The notes under the pieces are model-generated. The model did no database searches. It was not told the DNA's origin and saw nothing but the letters and a program-made list of their open reading frames with translations. The position numbers and the translations under genes are program-made. Below, piece after piece: positions 27,074-36,498 of a DNA stretch of 64,000 nucleotides (its first letter is position 1; each line of letters begins with the position of its first letter). Origin of the DNA: Vibrio sp. ED004 (GTDB lineage: Bacteria > Pseudomonadota > Gammaproteobacteria > Enterobacterales > Vibrionaceae). The DNA lies in the NCBI RefSeq assembly GCF_023206395.1, contig NZ_CP066149.1, forward strand, positions 3,348,001 to 3,412,000, given 5' to 3'.

Positions 27074-29524
27074 ATGTTCCAACATTTGGTTTGTCGAGTT
27101 GCCTTGCTCTGTTCTCTGTTTCCATTTGTCGCTCATTCGCAGTCAGAAGGGGAAAGCGAGGACACTGAACTTTATCCTGCTCATATCGAAGTTCGAGTCG
27201 GGCAAGTTGGCGATAGCTTTTATCGTGTCATGATGGATGATTACGAAGAGCCGTTTATCTCGATATCAAATGCCGCGTTTTCGCTGTTAGAGATGAATGG
27301 GCAATGCGATGACAACGGCTATTGTGAAATCTACTTACCGCAAGATGTTGGGCGCGAGTCTCCTCCTTATGTCGTTGATACTGAGCAAGCGCTTTGTTAT
27401 CGCGATGACAGCAATATCCAGTCAATCAAATTTGAAGTGATTGACTCGGAAACCTATATCCATTGGTATAGCCTACAAGCCTGTATTCCCGCCAAAGTCC
27501 GATGGGATATTGATGACTATCGGCTAACCGTCTCTCCTGAGTTCAGCTCGTTAACCGAGTTGGAAGCGGTGATCTCTAAGATCAAAAATGAATCCCGTAA
27601 AAAAGCAGAAGACTTGAAGCGAGCCAGTAACACTCCGGCCATAGAGCCACTTGCGACCGTGGGTTTGGCAACAAGAGTAGCAGCTTCTGTTTACCACGAC
27701 AGTGAAACGGGCGGTGATGTTTATGCCATTTCCGACACCATCTTAAGCACCGAACATTCCTTGTCTCGCTTGTCTATTGATTCGCGAGAAGATCAGCCTA
27801 TCGTCTATTACAACATTGCGGTTGAGGCACATGATGGAGAAGGTTCACTTGAAATTGGACACGTGCTGCTAGATGGCAGCGTATTTACCGTCAATCAAAC
27901 ACTCGAAGATGGACTGTATTATACCAACCGAAAGCGTCAGCCAGAGTTTGGCAACTTACAACTGGAGCGTACTACTCAGCCCAATATCAGCATCGATGTG
28001 TTGGTTAATGGCATCTATCAAACGACCTATCGTTCTGACGAGTTTGGACGCTTTGTTGTTGAAGAAGACAACATCTCACCCGGTGACACCATTAAGTTTC
28101 GCTACTACCTATCGAAAGGTGTCTGGCAGGAAGAAGAGATTACCGTCGCTGGTTTAGAAGATGCTTTTTTGCCACGCAACGAGTGGGGCGTTCAGGTGGT
28201 CGGGAATGAAGGTGCAGACAGAGCGGGTGCTGTGTCTTTGGAGTATGGACTTGCTGATTACTTTACCGTGGGCAGCGCTTTCAGGCGGCAACATGGCAAA
28301 GACTTAGTTGGCTTTCAGGGGCGATACTTACCGACACATTGGTTTGCAGGTCATATCGGTTGGTTACCCGAGTTTAATCGGTTTCCAATGGAGTTTGATG
28401 TCTTACTCGGCGGCGACCAATCTGCGTCAATCGAGCTCAATAAAACCGATGAACTGGATTCAGAGTCGATGGAATATGACGTATTCAAATACAATTTGTC
28501 GCTTGCAAATCTCACGGCCTTTTTAACCATAAGAGACGATGAAGATGAACTCAGTGTCGAGCCAAAACTGAACGCCAAAGTATCGAGCAATCTGTTCCTC
28601 TCTTATGCGGGCGATTATCAATACGCAAAGGACACCCATGAAGATACCTACTTACACACAGTCGAGCTTGCCAAAAGTGGTTTTTCTGATACCTCGTGGA
28701 ACATCTCTGGAACGGTTAATGGTTCAGGGCATCATGAACGCACAGAGCTCTCTTTAAGAAACGCCTGTAAAGAGTGTGTGCTTGATCCTCTTAATGTATT
28801 CCAAGAGCTCACCACCAACGTATCTGCTCGCTACCAGAAACAAGATGTGTCGTTTACTGCCTCTTTAGAGGCACGTGTGAATCCTTATCTGCTGTTTAAG
28901 TTAGAAGGGACAGAAGACCAATACGGTGTGGAAATGACGACGGAATTTGGGGCTAAAACCTACTTCGATGAGGACATCGGTGAGTTTGTTGAGTGGAACC
29001 GATACAACCATTCTAAGTTGACTGGGGTTGTCTATGATCACCACAAGCAACCGATATCCGGAGTGAGCCTGCAGATACTCGACCAACGCGCGGTAAGTGA
29101 TGCAAAAGGGCGTTTTGAATTTTCGAGTGTTCCCGCTCGAAGCAATCTACCTATCTATATTGATGAAGGGGCACTAGACCTGAATCTCACACCGATTCAA
29201 AATCCTGTGTTTGTGAATACCAAACAGGTTGGATTAACTCATGCGAACATCGAAATGGTGGTGTCATTTGGGGTCGATGGCGCAGTGGAGGGGGCTATCG
29301 AGAGCAATGCGTATCTGCACTTTAAACATATTCAGAAAGGGACTGAGTATTCGAGCGAAATCGAGAGTGACGGTTTTTACATGGTAGAAGGGCTGATAGC
29401 CGGAAAGTACATTATCACCTTAGAGGTGGGTGACAAAAGATACGTTCAGGGTGCCGACTTGGACGGGGACTTTTGGGTAAGCGATCTCACCTTTAATTTT
29501 ATCGACTTCCATAAAGTGTATTAG
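27074..29524 (+). CDS. divergent outer-membrane usher-like protein
   Basis: An 816-residue protein with a signal peptide (residues 1-24). The long middle is rich in alternating, aromatic-containing strands typical of an outer-membrane barrel. Features reminiscent of ushers are RDDSNIQSIKF, ISIDVLVNGIYQTTY and GRFVVEEDNISPGDTIKFRYYL, which resembles the plug or middle domain. Two Cys pairs occur in the N-terminal part. A carboxypeptidase-regulatory-like domain lies near residues 645-705 (KLTGVVYDHHKQPISGV). It is near the normal usher size but differs from FimD. An alternative GTG lies five codons upstream (27059). Usher assignment is moderate to good. Confidence 0.75.
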   Translation: MFQHLVCRVALLCSLFPFVAHSQSEGESEDTELYPAHIEVRVGQVGDSFYRVMMDDYEEPFISISNAAFSLLEMNGQCDDNGYCEIYLPQDVGRESPPYVVDTEQALCYRDDSNIQSIKFEVIDSETYIHWYSLQACIPAKVRWDIDDYRLTVSPEFSSLTELEAVISKIKNESRKKAEDLKRASNTPAIEPLATVGLATRVAASVYHDSETGGDVYAISDTILSTEHSLSRLSIDSREDQPIVYYNIAVEAHDGEGSLEIGHVLLDGSVFTVNQTLEDGLYYTNRKRQPEFGNLQLERTTQPNISIDVLVNGIYQTTYRSDEFGRFVVEEDNISPGDTIKFRYYLSKGVWQEEEITVAGLEDAFLPRNEWGVQVVGNEGADRAGAVSLEYGLADYFTVGSAFRRQHGKDLVGFQGRYLPTHWFAGHIGWLPEFNRFPMEFDVLLGGDQSASIELNKTDELDSESMEYDVFKYNLSLANLTAFLTIRDDEDELSVEPKLNAKVSSNLFLSYAGDYQYAKDTHEDTYLHTVELAKSGFSDTSWNISGTVNGSGHHERTELSLRNACKECVLDPLNVFQELTTNVSARYQKQDVSFTASLEARVNPYLLFKLEGTEDQYGVEMTTEFGAKTYFDEDIGEFVEWNRYNHSKLTGVVYDHHKQPISGVSLQILDQRAVSDAKGRFEFSSVPARSNLPIYIDEGALDLNLTPIQNPVFVNTKQVGLTHANIEMVVSFGVDGAVEGAIESNAYLHFKHIQKGTEYSSEIESDGFYMVEGLIAGKYIITLEVGDKRYVQGADLDGDFWVSDLTFNFIDFHKVY

Positions 29525-29553
29525 GTTTGAGCGGTCTATTTTATGCAGGCTAT

Positions 29554-30402
29554 CTAGTCAGAAGGTGGTGAGAGCATTAACTTTACTTTCTGCTTCATGG
29601 TTAGGTTTTGGCTTTGCAGATCTTTGAATATGGCTTTCCACTCTTGAAAGGTCACCGTTATCGGGTTGAAACTCTCTACAGGCTTGGTGACGCCGTAACG
29701 CACTGTTTCGACTTCAGGTTCAAAAGTCCCAAATAACTTGTCCCAGATAATAAGAACGCCAGCGTAGTTTTTGTCTATGTATTGCGGGTTTCTGCCATGA
29801 TGAACACGATGGTGGGATGGGGTATTAAAAAGATATTCCAGAGGCCCAAGGCTTCGTACCCACTGAGTATGCACAAAGAATTGTAAACCCAGATTCAGAA
29901 GTACAACGAAGATCACCCATTTAGGGTCGAAACCTATGATGACGAGTGGCACCCAAAATAACCACATCCCTGCAAGCGGGTACATTAGGCTTTGGCGAAA
30001 TGCGGTACTGAAGTTCATACGTTCAGAACTGTGGTGGGCTACGTGCGCTGCCCACATCCAGCGAACTCGGTGGCTTGCTCTGTGGAACCAGTAGTAGAAA
30101 AAGTCCTGTAGAACCATTAATACAATGAAACTCAGCACACCCATTTCAATATCCATTAAGCGCCAGCCAAACAGCCACAGATAGAGCTGGACGATCAGTA
30201 GCCCGGTCAATAAATCGGAGAGTTGGTGCATGCCTGCTAGCGTGAAGTTACACATGACTTCCGATAGCTTGTAACTTGAATTGTCTGGCAATCGACCTTG
30301 CTTCTGACCAATGAAATACTCGGCCAACATACAGATCATGAACAACGGAGCCAATACCAACAGCAGCCATTCAGGGTGATTGATTAATGCGTCGATGTTC
30401 AT
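29554..30402 (-). CDS. sterol desaturase/fatty acid hydroxylase-family membrane enzyme
   Basis: A 282-residue di-iron membrane enzyme. Four hydrophobic segments and the three His boxes HRASH, HVAHH and HRVHH place it in the fatty-acid hydroxylase superfamily. It would oxidise a lipid or isoprenoid substrate in the membrane. The substrate is not evident. It runs parallel to the DUF2804 gene, about 100 bases downstream of it, and a divergent AraC gene may control both. Confidence 0.88.
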   Translation of the reverse strand: MNIDALINHPEWLLLVLAPLFMICMLAEYFIGQKQGRLPDNSSYKLSEVMCNFTLAGMHQLSDLLTGLLIVQLYLWLFGWRLMDIEMGVLSFIVLMVLQDFFYYWFHRASHRVRWMWAAHVAHHSSERMNFSTAFRQSLMYPLAGMWLFWVPLVIIGFDPKWVIFVVLLNLGLQFFVHTQWVRSLGPLEYLFNTPSHHRVHHGRNPQYIDKNYAGVLIIWDKLFGTFEPEVETVRYGVTKPVESFNPITVTFQEWKAIFKDLQSQNLTMKQKVKLMLSPPSD

Positions 30403-30504
30403 TTCTTGTTCCTATCTCCACTATTTGTGTTTTAGATCCAGCTGTATTTGAGAACCAGTTATATTTGCGAACTAGCTATTTTTGAGAACTGGCTCTGGAA
30501 TGTA

Positions 30505-31518
30505 TTACCAACGAGCAAAGTGGTCTTCCGTCAAACCAAGTACATGATCCAGTTTGTGGGTTATGCCGCTGTTGTCTTGAATCGAACCTGAAAAATGACC
30601 GACAAACTGACGGAAGTTACTCTTCAGCAACCATAGGTTTAGCTTTTCACTGCGCTTGTTGAGAGGGGTGAAAGTCAGATTAATACGACCATCTTGCGAG
30701 GTTATCTTCCAAGGTAGATTCGTGTCTTGACGACTAAACGTAAACTGCACCGCATTGAGCAAGTGTCTGGTGCCATTTATCCACAATACGTTTTCACATC
30801 CTCCGGTTTCATTGACACCCGCTGCGAGGTTGAGGCCAATGTCGGTATTATTGGATTTTGTGTTGATGCTTGCCCAGCGCCAACTGGTTTCACGCCTCAT
30901 GTATCCCGCTGAGAAATCATACCCAGCACGAGCTTGGTCTAAGGAAATAGGTTGTTGGTTAATCTCAATGCTGCCGGTTACTTTTAACGCGTTATGCTTT
31001 TGGGTGTAGGTCCAACCCGAGTAACCGGTTGGGCTGCACATCGCCATAGGTAAGCTGTCGCTTTTTGGCTCTAGGCAAACCTTGGCTTTGATAAGTTTCG
31101 TGTTGATTGACACTTTCCATTGTTCATCCTCAATATCAAACACAATGCTTTGCCTTGCGATGTGTGTGATGCCTTCTAACGGGGAATTCGTTACCTGTTT
31201 ATCAAGCCCCAGTGGTCGTAACCATGAGCACTCTTCTAACTCGTTATTCTGGATGTCGTAGATGTAGCAAAACGCAGAACTCAAATAGCGAATGTCAGCA
31301 ATGGCCACACCGATTATGTGAGTCTCGGTAACAATGCTGACAAACTGAAACTGCTTGTAATGGAAGTGCTTTTGCCACGGGTTTGCTTTGGCGTCCATGG
31401 CGTTTCGATAGTCGAATTTTTCAATGTTGAGATGTTTTGGAATGCCATCGAAATGCCCAATCGTCGGCTGACCATTAGAATCAATCAAGCTGTGTGGAGC
31501 AGGGGTTGTTTTTATCAT
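30505..31518 (-). CDS. DUF2804 domain-containing protein
   Basis: A 337-residue protein that fits the DUF2804 family. It has no signal peptide or membrane segment. Repeated beta strands are visible, and GYSGWTYTQKH, ARAGYDFSAGYMRRETSWRWAS and NETGGCENVLWINGTRH are the conserved stretches I recognise. The family has no assigned function and often sits near lipid-metabolism genes. Here the next gene is a membrane lipid oxidase, which makes a lipid-related role plausible. Confidence 0.82.
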   Translation of the reverse strand: MIKTTPAPHSLIDSNGQPTIGHFDGIPKHLNIEKFDYRNAMDAKANPWQKHFHYKQFQFVSIVTETHIIGVAIADIRYLSSAFCYIYDIQNNELEECSWLRPLGLDKQVTNSPLEGITHIARQSIVFDIEDEQWKVSINTKLIKAKVCLEPKSDSLPMAMCSPTGYSGWTYTQKHNALKVTGSIEINQQPISLDQARAGYDFSAGYMRRETSWRWASINTKSNNTDIGLNLAAGVNETGGCENVLWINGTRHLLNAVQFTFSRQDTNLPWKITSQDGRINLTFTPLNKRSEKLNLWLLKSNFRQFVGHFSGSIQDNSGITHKLDHVLGLTEDHFARW

Positions 31519-31688
31519 TGCGATGGTTCACATAAATTTAACAATTAACAGCATTGTGCGACGAGTAACGTAGAATTGGGAGGTCATAACCGGACAAGAG
31601 CAGGTTATCAATCACGATTTTGTTAGCTTGGGTTGTTGAAGCTGAGTAGTCATGAGCGTGGGAACAGGCTCAGTATAAGGGGATTTAA

Positions 31689-32723
31689 TTGGAAGTTATC
31701 GCGGAATACATGCCAACCGAGCATCGCCACCAATTAGGCACATTGGATGTCGCATTGTTGCTGAATACACTGGCGCAAAGAGGTGTGGATATTGAAGCAC
31801 TGCTTGCTGGTGCCGGGTTAGAAAGCCTAGATTGGCAAAATCCAAATGGGAAGCTGACTTATGCGGATAAACTGTCCATCTTCAGTGCGGCTAACCAGAG
31901 CTTTCCACACGATGGTTTGGGTTTATGGTTGGGGGAACACGCCAGCTTGAGCCACTTTGGTGTTTTGGGTTACGCACTGTCGACCAGTCAGAATGTGGGC
32001 GAGGCGATTAAATCAGGCTTTAAATACCTGCGTTTAAACGGGCCTATATTCTCGGTTAAGCTGATTGTTGATGCTGAACATGCGGTTATTCAAATTGAAA
32101 ATACCTTGGAAGTTGGAGAGCTGCTTCCGTTTTGTAACGAGTATTTCTTAAGCTCAATCCTCTCTTTGTTCCAAGAGTTAACTGGCGATGCGTTGGCAAT
32201 TAAAGCGTTGTCTTTCCCTTATGCTGAACCAAGTTATGCCAGGCTCTATGACGAACGCTTTCAGTGTCCGGTGACGTTCGGACATACAACCTGTGAGCTG
32301 CGCTTCGACGCCTCGGTTTTATCACAAGCATTAGCCACCCATGATGCTGCAACGCTTAAACGTTACCTCACTTCTTGTCAGTCGATAGTGGAGACGCTGG
32401 ACTCTGAACATCTATTAACGAATCAGATCAAAACGATCTTTTATCAAACCGCAGGTAGCTTCCCGACTATCGAGCAACTCGCCGTAGAGTTTGGTTGCAG
32501 TTCTCGCACACTTCGGCGAGAACTGGTCTCTCATAATTCCAGTTATCAAGCCTTACTTACTGAAGTCCGAATTGAGTTAGCGAAAGAGCTATTACTCGGC
32601 ACAAGCATGAGTATTGATGACATCGGTGAAAGGCTTAGCTATAGTGATCCTGCAAACTTCAGAAGGGCGTTTAAAGGTTGGTTGAGTAAAACGCCCGCGC
32701 AGTTTCGTGACGGTCTAACTTAG
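31689..32723 (+). CDS. AraC-family transcriptional regulator (OruR-like)
   Basis: A 344-residue regulator with an N-terminal arabinose-binding-like sensor domain (about 15-190) and a C-terminal AraC helix-turn-helix pair (about 250-340) ending KGWLSKTPAQFRDG. A TTG start at 31689 has AAGGGGA five bases upstream. An ATG at 31710, with GCGGA, is the alternative. It is divergent from the DUF2804 gene, so it probably controls the DUF2804 and desaturase genes. OruR-like AraC proteins respond to amino acids or lipids. Confidence 0.87.
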   Translation: MEVIAEYMPTEHRHQLGTLDVALLLNTLAQRGVDIEALLAGAGLESLDWQNPNGKLTYADKLSIFSAANQSFPHDGLGLWLGEHASLSHFGVLGYALSTSQNVGEAIKSGFKYLRLNGPIFSVKLIVDAEHAVIQIENTLEVGELLPFCNEYFLSSILSLFQELTGDALAIKALSFPYAEPSYARLYDERFQCPVTFGHTTCELRFDASVLSQALATHDAATLKRYLTSCQSIVETLDSEHLLTNQIKTIFYQTAGSFPTIEQLAVEFGCSSRTLRRELVSHNSSYQALLTEVRIELAKELLLGTSMSIDDIGERLSYSDPANFRRAFKGWLSKTPAQFRDGLT

Positions 32724-32743
32724 CTTGACTGTCTGAACCTATC

Positions 32744-33715
32744 TTATTCAAAGAACTGCTCACGAAATTCAGCTATTTGTTGTTGATAGTAGTCGTTCCA
32801 TTGTTGTGCATCCCAATTGGCATGATTTGCTGAACGTTGAGAGTCTAAGGTCGATTTCAATTGATCCAGTTGTTCGTGATACGTCATCACAGTCTGCTGC
32901 TGTTGCGCCACTTGTTGTTCGCGCGCGGCGATATTATCGGCCTGTGCTGCATCCAAATATGTATCTTGAAGTTCAGCCTTGATGGTCGCTAATTCAGTAG
33001 AGCTATAGCTGTTAGGCAGCAAAGAGACAGCAAGCTCGTATTGTTGAGCTGGAGTTTCTGCGTTTAACGTTCCCGATTTACTTTCCCATTCCGAGAGCAA
33101 ATCTTGGAAATGTAAGACAAACTCGGTGGGTTCGATTTCCTCAAGCGTGTTTGCGCTAAGCGTAAAATCCAAATGCGCAAATTGATCGGCAAATAGCTGG
33201 TGGGCTAACTCTCCCCATACCTCTCGTGCAGACTGCTTAAACAGCTCAACCCGTGCTTCCAAAGAGTCTATAGATTCGAGTGGCATTGTGCTTTCCCTTA
33301 CTTGCCAATCAGCAGAAAGCTTTGGGTAATCGCTTAATAGTTCAAACCACTCCATCGGTAACTCAGACTTCAACTGCGCGAGTTGTTCAGTGCAATTTCC
33401 TGTTTGGCGGCAAAGCCTCCAAAACTCATCGAGCTGATTTTGTAGCGCCTTTCCTTCGAGTTCAGTTAAGTTTTCTGCATACGCTTTTCCGTGCAGGTTT
33501 TCAGCTTGGGCTTGTCTATTTTCCGAAATGTAGTTGTCTGAAAGGCCAGTTGTGTTTGATGTGGGACTATAGTCATCAGTCGCTATAGAAACATGTTGTT
33601 CCACTTCTGTGTGTTGGACAGGAGATGGCGGTGTTTCAATCGATCTTGATGACCATGAATAGCCAACAATGCTCGTCATGGCGACGAGCATTAGGATTAA
33701 TATAACTCGATGCAT
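32744..33715 (-). CDS. membrane-anchored coiled-coil protein, possible lipase-foldase-like partner of the sphingomyelinase
   Basis: A 323-residue protein with one N-terminal membrane segment (about 4-22), a low-complexity periplasmic linker (25-75) and a long helical part rich in Gln, Glu and Leu. It ends in YHEQLDQLKSTL and AQQWNDYYQQQ. Length, topology and helix content resemble the lipase-specific foldases (Lif), which fold secreted lipases encoded just upstream. Its ATG comes 15 bases after the sphingomyelinase stop, the same arrangement. The diagnostic Lif motif (RxxFDY(F/C)LSALGE) is not evident, so homology is uncertain. I infer a dedicated periplasmic helper for the enzyme. Confidence 0.55.
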   Translation of the reverse strand: MHRVILILMLVAMTSIVGYSWSSRSIETPPSPVQHTEVEQHVSIATDDYSPTSNTTGLSDNYISENRQAQAENLHGKAYAENLTELEGKALQNQLDEFWRLCRQTGNCTEQLAQLKSELPMEWFELLSDYPKLSADWQVRESTMPLESIDSLEARVELFKQSAREVWGELAHQLFADQFAHLDFTLSANTLEEIEPTEFVLHFQDLLSEWESKSGTLNAETPAQQYELAVSLLPNSYSSTELATIKAELQDTYLDAAQADNIAAREQQVAQQQQTVMTYHEQLDQLKSTLDSQRSANHANWDAQQWNDYYQQQIAEFREQFFE

Positions 33716-33730
33716 GATCCGTTCACCGCG

Positions 33731-35071
33731 TTACTTGATGACAGCACTAACAGGGAAGTGGTCTGAAAGGTTGTAGTGCTTCCATAATTCACTGCTGGTA
33801 GAGCGAGGAATATCAACACGGTTATTGTTGTGAGCTTTTTGCGCGTATTCCGAGCTCACCACCACGTAATCTAAGTATTCGACGTTTTCCCCGCCAGACA
33901 TAGGTTCACCAGCAAAGTTATTGATACGAGGATCAAAGGTGGAAGCAGTGTAACCTGAATACTCAGGCTCTGTGGCTTGCAGGTTGGCGAACATCTGTTG
34001 GTAGTCACCTGGGAACTTAAGCTTGTTCACGTTGAAATCGCCGCTGTAAATCACCGTTTCAGAGGATGGTATGTTCAGTGATTGAGCGAGCTGACGCATC
34101 TGTCTAAATTGACGCTGACGATAATCACGCGCCGTGTCCGTATCGAATGAGGCAGTGTGTGTACCAAACACATGGTAAGCCTGACCATTTTTGATGACCT
34201 CAGCGTAATTCACGCCTTTATCAGCAAAACAATCTGTGCCCGTACAATCAGGGAACACGTATTGCGCTTCGTTGACGATAGGGTAACGGCTCACAATGAT
34301 CACGCCGCCGTCATAGATGTTGATGCCATCCTTATCGAGCATTTTAGTTTGGTAAGGATATTCCTTTGCTAGTTCTCGCAGGAATTCATCTCGTCCATTG
34401 GCAAACACTTCTTGAAGCGCTAATACGTCGTAGCCCTTAACGTATTGAGGGATGAGGTCGTAACGATCACCAATGTGTGAAGCGATAGCGGGGAGAGCCC
34501 AGATATTGTAGGTCATGACTTTCAGCGTGTTGGCGTCTGGCTCTGGCTGTTCGTCCACTTTCTGTGGGGTGATGGTGTAATAAATATCATCGTAGCGAGC
34601 GGTTGAATCGGCTTTAAGCGCGAGTTCAGTATTCACATCAAAAGCGTTAGTCGAGCTACGATGAATATTGCGATCGTCATGCAGTGTTAAATTCACGTCT
34701 GCCGCACTCAAACCGTGTTGCAGTGTTGAGTTGTACCAGTGCCCCTTCATGGTTTGATTGAGCGTGACGCTTTCGCCAATAGAGTTTGATACCACGATGT
34801 CAAATTCGTACGTCTTACCAGACTTTACGCCTGTCCAACGATTGAAACTGATCAGCTTCTTGGTTTCCCACGGGCCAATCTGCTCAACATGTTGTTGCCA
34901 CTCGTCGCCAAGCTGAAGTAGATCAGTGCCGCTATGGTTGGCTTGAATCGTCATCACTTGGTTGGTGTTATTGGTCAGGTACACATCGGTATCTGCAATC
35001 GCCGAGGTTGAAATGAATGAAGCTGATGCAAGTAATGCACTCAGGCAAGTCCATTGAGTTTTCATTTTCAC
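33731..35071 (-). CDS. secreted neutral sphingomyelinase C
   Basis: A 446-residue phospholipase of the endonuclease/exonuclease/phosphatase fold. A signal peptide spans 1-26. An N-terminal beta-rich domain (30-165) precedes the catalytic domain (180-446), which carries MTYNIWALP, LQEVFANG (metal Glu), GTHTASF, SGDFNVN and LSDHFPVSA with the catalytic His. It hydrolyses sphingomyelin to ceramide and phosphocholine and acts as a hemolysin in related Vibrio and Bacillus. The extra N-terminal domain is longer than in B. cereus SMase. It is the first gene of a two-gene operon. Confidence 0.9.
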   Translation of the reverse strand: MKMKTQWTCLSALLASASFISTSAIADTDVYLTNNTNQVMTIQANHSGTDLLQLGDEWQQHVEQIGPWETKKLISFNRWTGVKSGKTYEFDIVVSNSIGESVTLNQTMKGHWYNSTLQHGLSAADVNLTLHDDRNIHRSSTNAFDVNTELALKADSTARYDDIYYTITPQKVDEQPEPDANTLKVMTYNIWALPAIASHIGDRYDLIPQYVKGYDVLALQEVFANGRDEFLRELAKEYPYQTKMLDKDGINIYDGGVIIVSRYPIVNEAQYVFPDCTGTDCFADKGVNYAEVIKNGQAYHVFGTHTASFDTDTARDYRQRQFRQMRQLAQSLNIPSSETVIYSGDFNVNKLKFPGDYQQMFANLQATEPEYSGYTASTFDPRINNFAGEPMSGGENVEYLDYVVVSSEYAQKAHNNNRVDIPRSTSSELWKHYNLSDHFPVSAVIK

Positions 35072-35466
35072 GTTATCCTTACTGATTGATTTAAAGAATA
35101 ACGTAGTAAAGAGTTATGACATTGGAGTTATAACTCTATCAGAATTATCCAAATATTAGATATATGCCAAGGTTTTATAAATTTGATTAATCATTGAAAA
35201 CTAACATATTGCTTTGTCGGAATGATAAGTGATACGCGCGCACGAAAACAAAGGAGGAACACTTTCAAGCTTTAGGTCGGTTGTTAGTGGTGTGTTTTTT
35301 CTGAAATCATAGGTCGGGAAATGGTCTCAGGTGGATACCGCGATTCACTGCAAGGGATAACGCTGACGCGCTAGCTCTATCAACATAAATTTTGCCATTG
35401 TTCAGTAAACAGATTCCTCAAAAACAGGTATGATGGTGCCGTTTTTAATCCTGAACTGGGAAAGTC
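35072..35466. other. intergenic region with a short palindrome upstream of the sphingomyelinase gene
   Basis: This 395-base gap separates the sphingomyelinase and DUF2058 genes. At 35125-35136 lies the perfect palindrome GAGTTATAACTC, and a further direct copy of the half site GAGTTAT lies at 35111-35117. This looks like an operator near the sphingomyelinase start, but the regulator is unknown. The rest shows no gene. Confidence 0.45.
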
Positions 35467-35988
35467 ATGGCAAAGTTAACACTCCAAGAGCAGATGCTTA
35501 AAGCTGGCTTGGTAAATGAGAAAAAATTAAAGAAGGCGAAGAAAGGCTCGAAAAAGTCTCGCGTTCAAGCTCGTGAAGCAAAAGCGGCAGCAGAAGAAAC
35601 CAAACTGGCGCAGCAAGCGAAAGATAAAGAGTTAAACCAACAGCTGAAAGACCAACAGTTGAGCAAAGAAATCAAAGCTCAAGTGAAGCAGCTGATTGAG
35701 ATGAACAAAATCGAATCGAAAGATGGCGACATCAAATACAATTTCACCGATGGTACTTTGGTGAAATACCTATACGTAGAAGAGCTGACTCAAAAGCAAC
35801 TAAGTAAAGGTATCTTAAGTATTGCACGTCAAGGCGAGAGCTATGTTGTTATCCCAACATCTGTAGCGAACAAGATTGCGATGCGCGATGAAGAGTCAAT
35901 CGTTGATACTCAAGCAGCAACATCTGATGAAGTAGACGAAGATGACCCGTACAAAGATTTCGTGATCCCAGATGACCTAATGTGGTAA
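35467..35988 (+). CDS. DUF2058 domain-containing nucleoid/RNA-associated protein (YaiL-like)
   Basis: A 173-residue, highly charged protein. The N-terminal half is a Lys-Ala-Glu-rich helix that may form a coiled coil (10-80). A compact beta-rich domain follows (85-150) and ends in an acidic tail, DEVDEDDPYKDF. It matches the DUF2058/YaiL family, of unknown function and found widely in gammaproteobacteria. A strong terminator follows, so it is a single-gene unit. Confidence 0.88.
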   Translation: MAKLTLQEQMLKAGLVNEKKLKKAKKGSKKSRVQAREAKAAAEETKLAQQAKDKELNQQLKDQQLSKEIKAQVKQLIEMNKIESKDGDIKYNFTDGTLVKYLYVEELTQKQLSKGILSIARQGESYVVIPTSVANKIAMRDEESIVDTQAATSDEVDEDDPYKDFVIPDDLMW

Positions 35989-36041
35989 TGGTTAACTAAT
36001 TACTTCTGGATCCGCTGTACTTTATGGCGTAGAAAGATCAT

Positions 36042-36080
36042 AAAAGGCCCTGATGGTACTACCATCAGGGCCTTTTAATT
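36042..36080 (+). terminator. terminator after the DUF2058 gene
   Basis: A 16-base perfect stem, AAAAGGCCCTGATGGT with its complement, around ACT, with A and T runs on both sides. Confidence 0.92.
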
Positions 36081-36150
36081 TTAGCCGACATGTCAGTGTG
36101 CTTACGCTCTTTAATTGAGATGTGTTTTAAATTTTCTCTCGTATTAAGCG

Positions 36151-36333
36151 TTAATCAGCAATAATCTCGGCAATATCGAACGCTGAATCTTGTGGGTAGT
36201 CTTTGAGCTGATGATATTCAATATGAGATTGCTCATACCCGTCAAAATAGCAGTCACCGATTTCGTTACGTGGACAAATGTGTACATCATCTCGTGAGAT
36301 GAGCTCTGTTGAGCAACATGGACAGTATTTCAT
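36151..36333 (-). CDS. small zinc-ribbon-like protein
   Basis: A 60-residue acidic protein with CPCC near the start and a further Cys pair (ICPRNEIGDCYF) that together may bind one zinc. The rest is acidic and Tyr-rich. AGGAGG sits just upstream of the ATG, so it is very likely translated. The function is unknown. It lies alone between the DUF2058 terminator and the aerolysin gene. Confidence 0.7.
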   Translation of the reverse strand: MKYCPCCSTELISRDDVHICPRNEIGDCYFDGYEQSHIEYHQLKDYPQDSAFDIAEIIAD

Positions 36334-36498
36334 AGCTCCTCCTGTTAGGGATCTCTGTCTTTAGCCGGCTTCATTAACTCAAACTTTTGTGTCGTTGTGA
36401 TTTCACTTTTAAGTCAGTGTTAACCAATTCAAGAACGTGATGATTAGACGCATGTTGGCCATTATTGAGTCAGACAAGGAACCTAAAGCTTGACCCAA

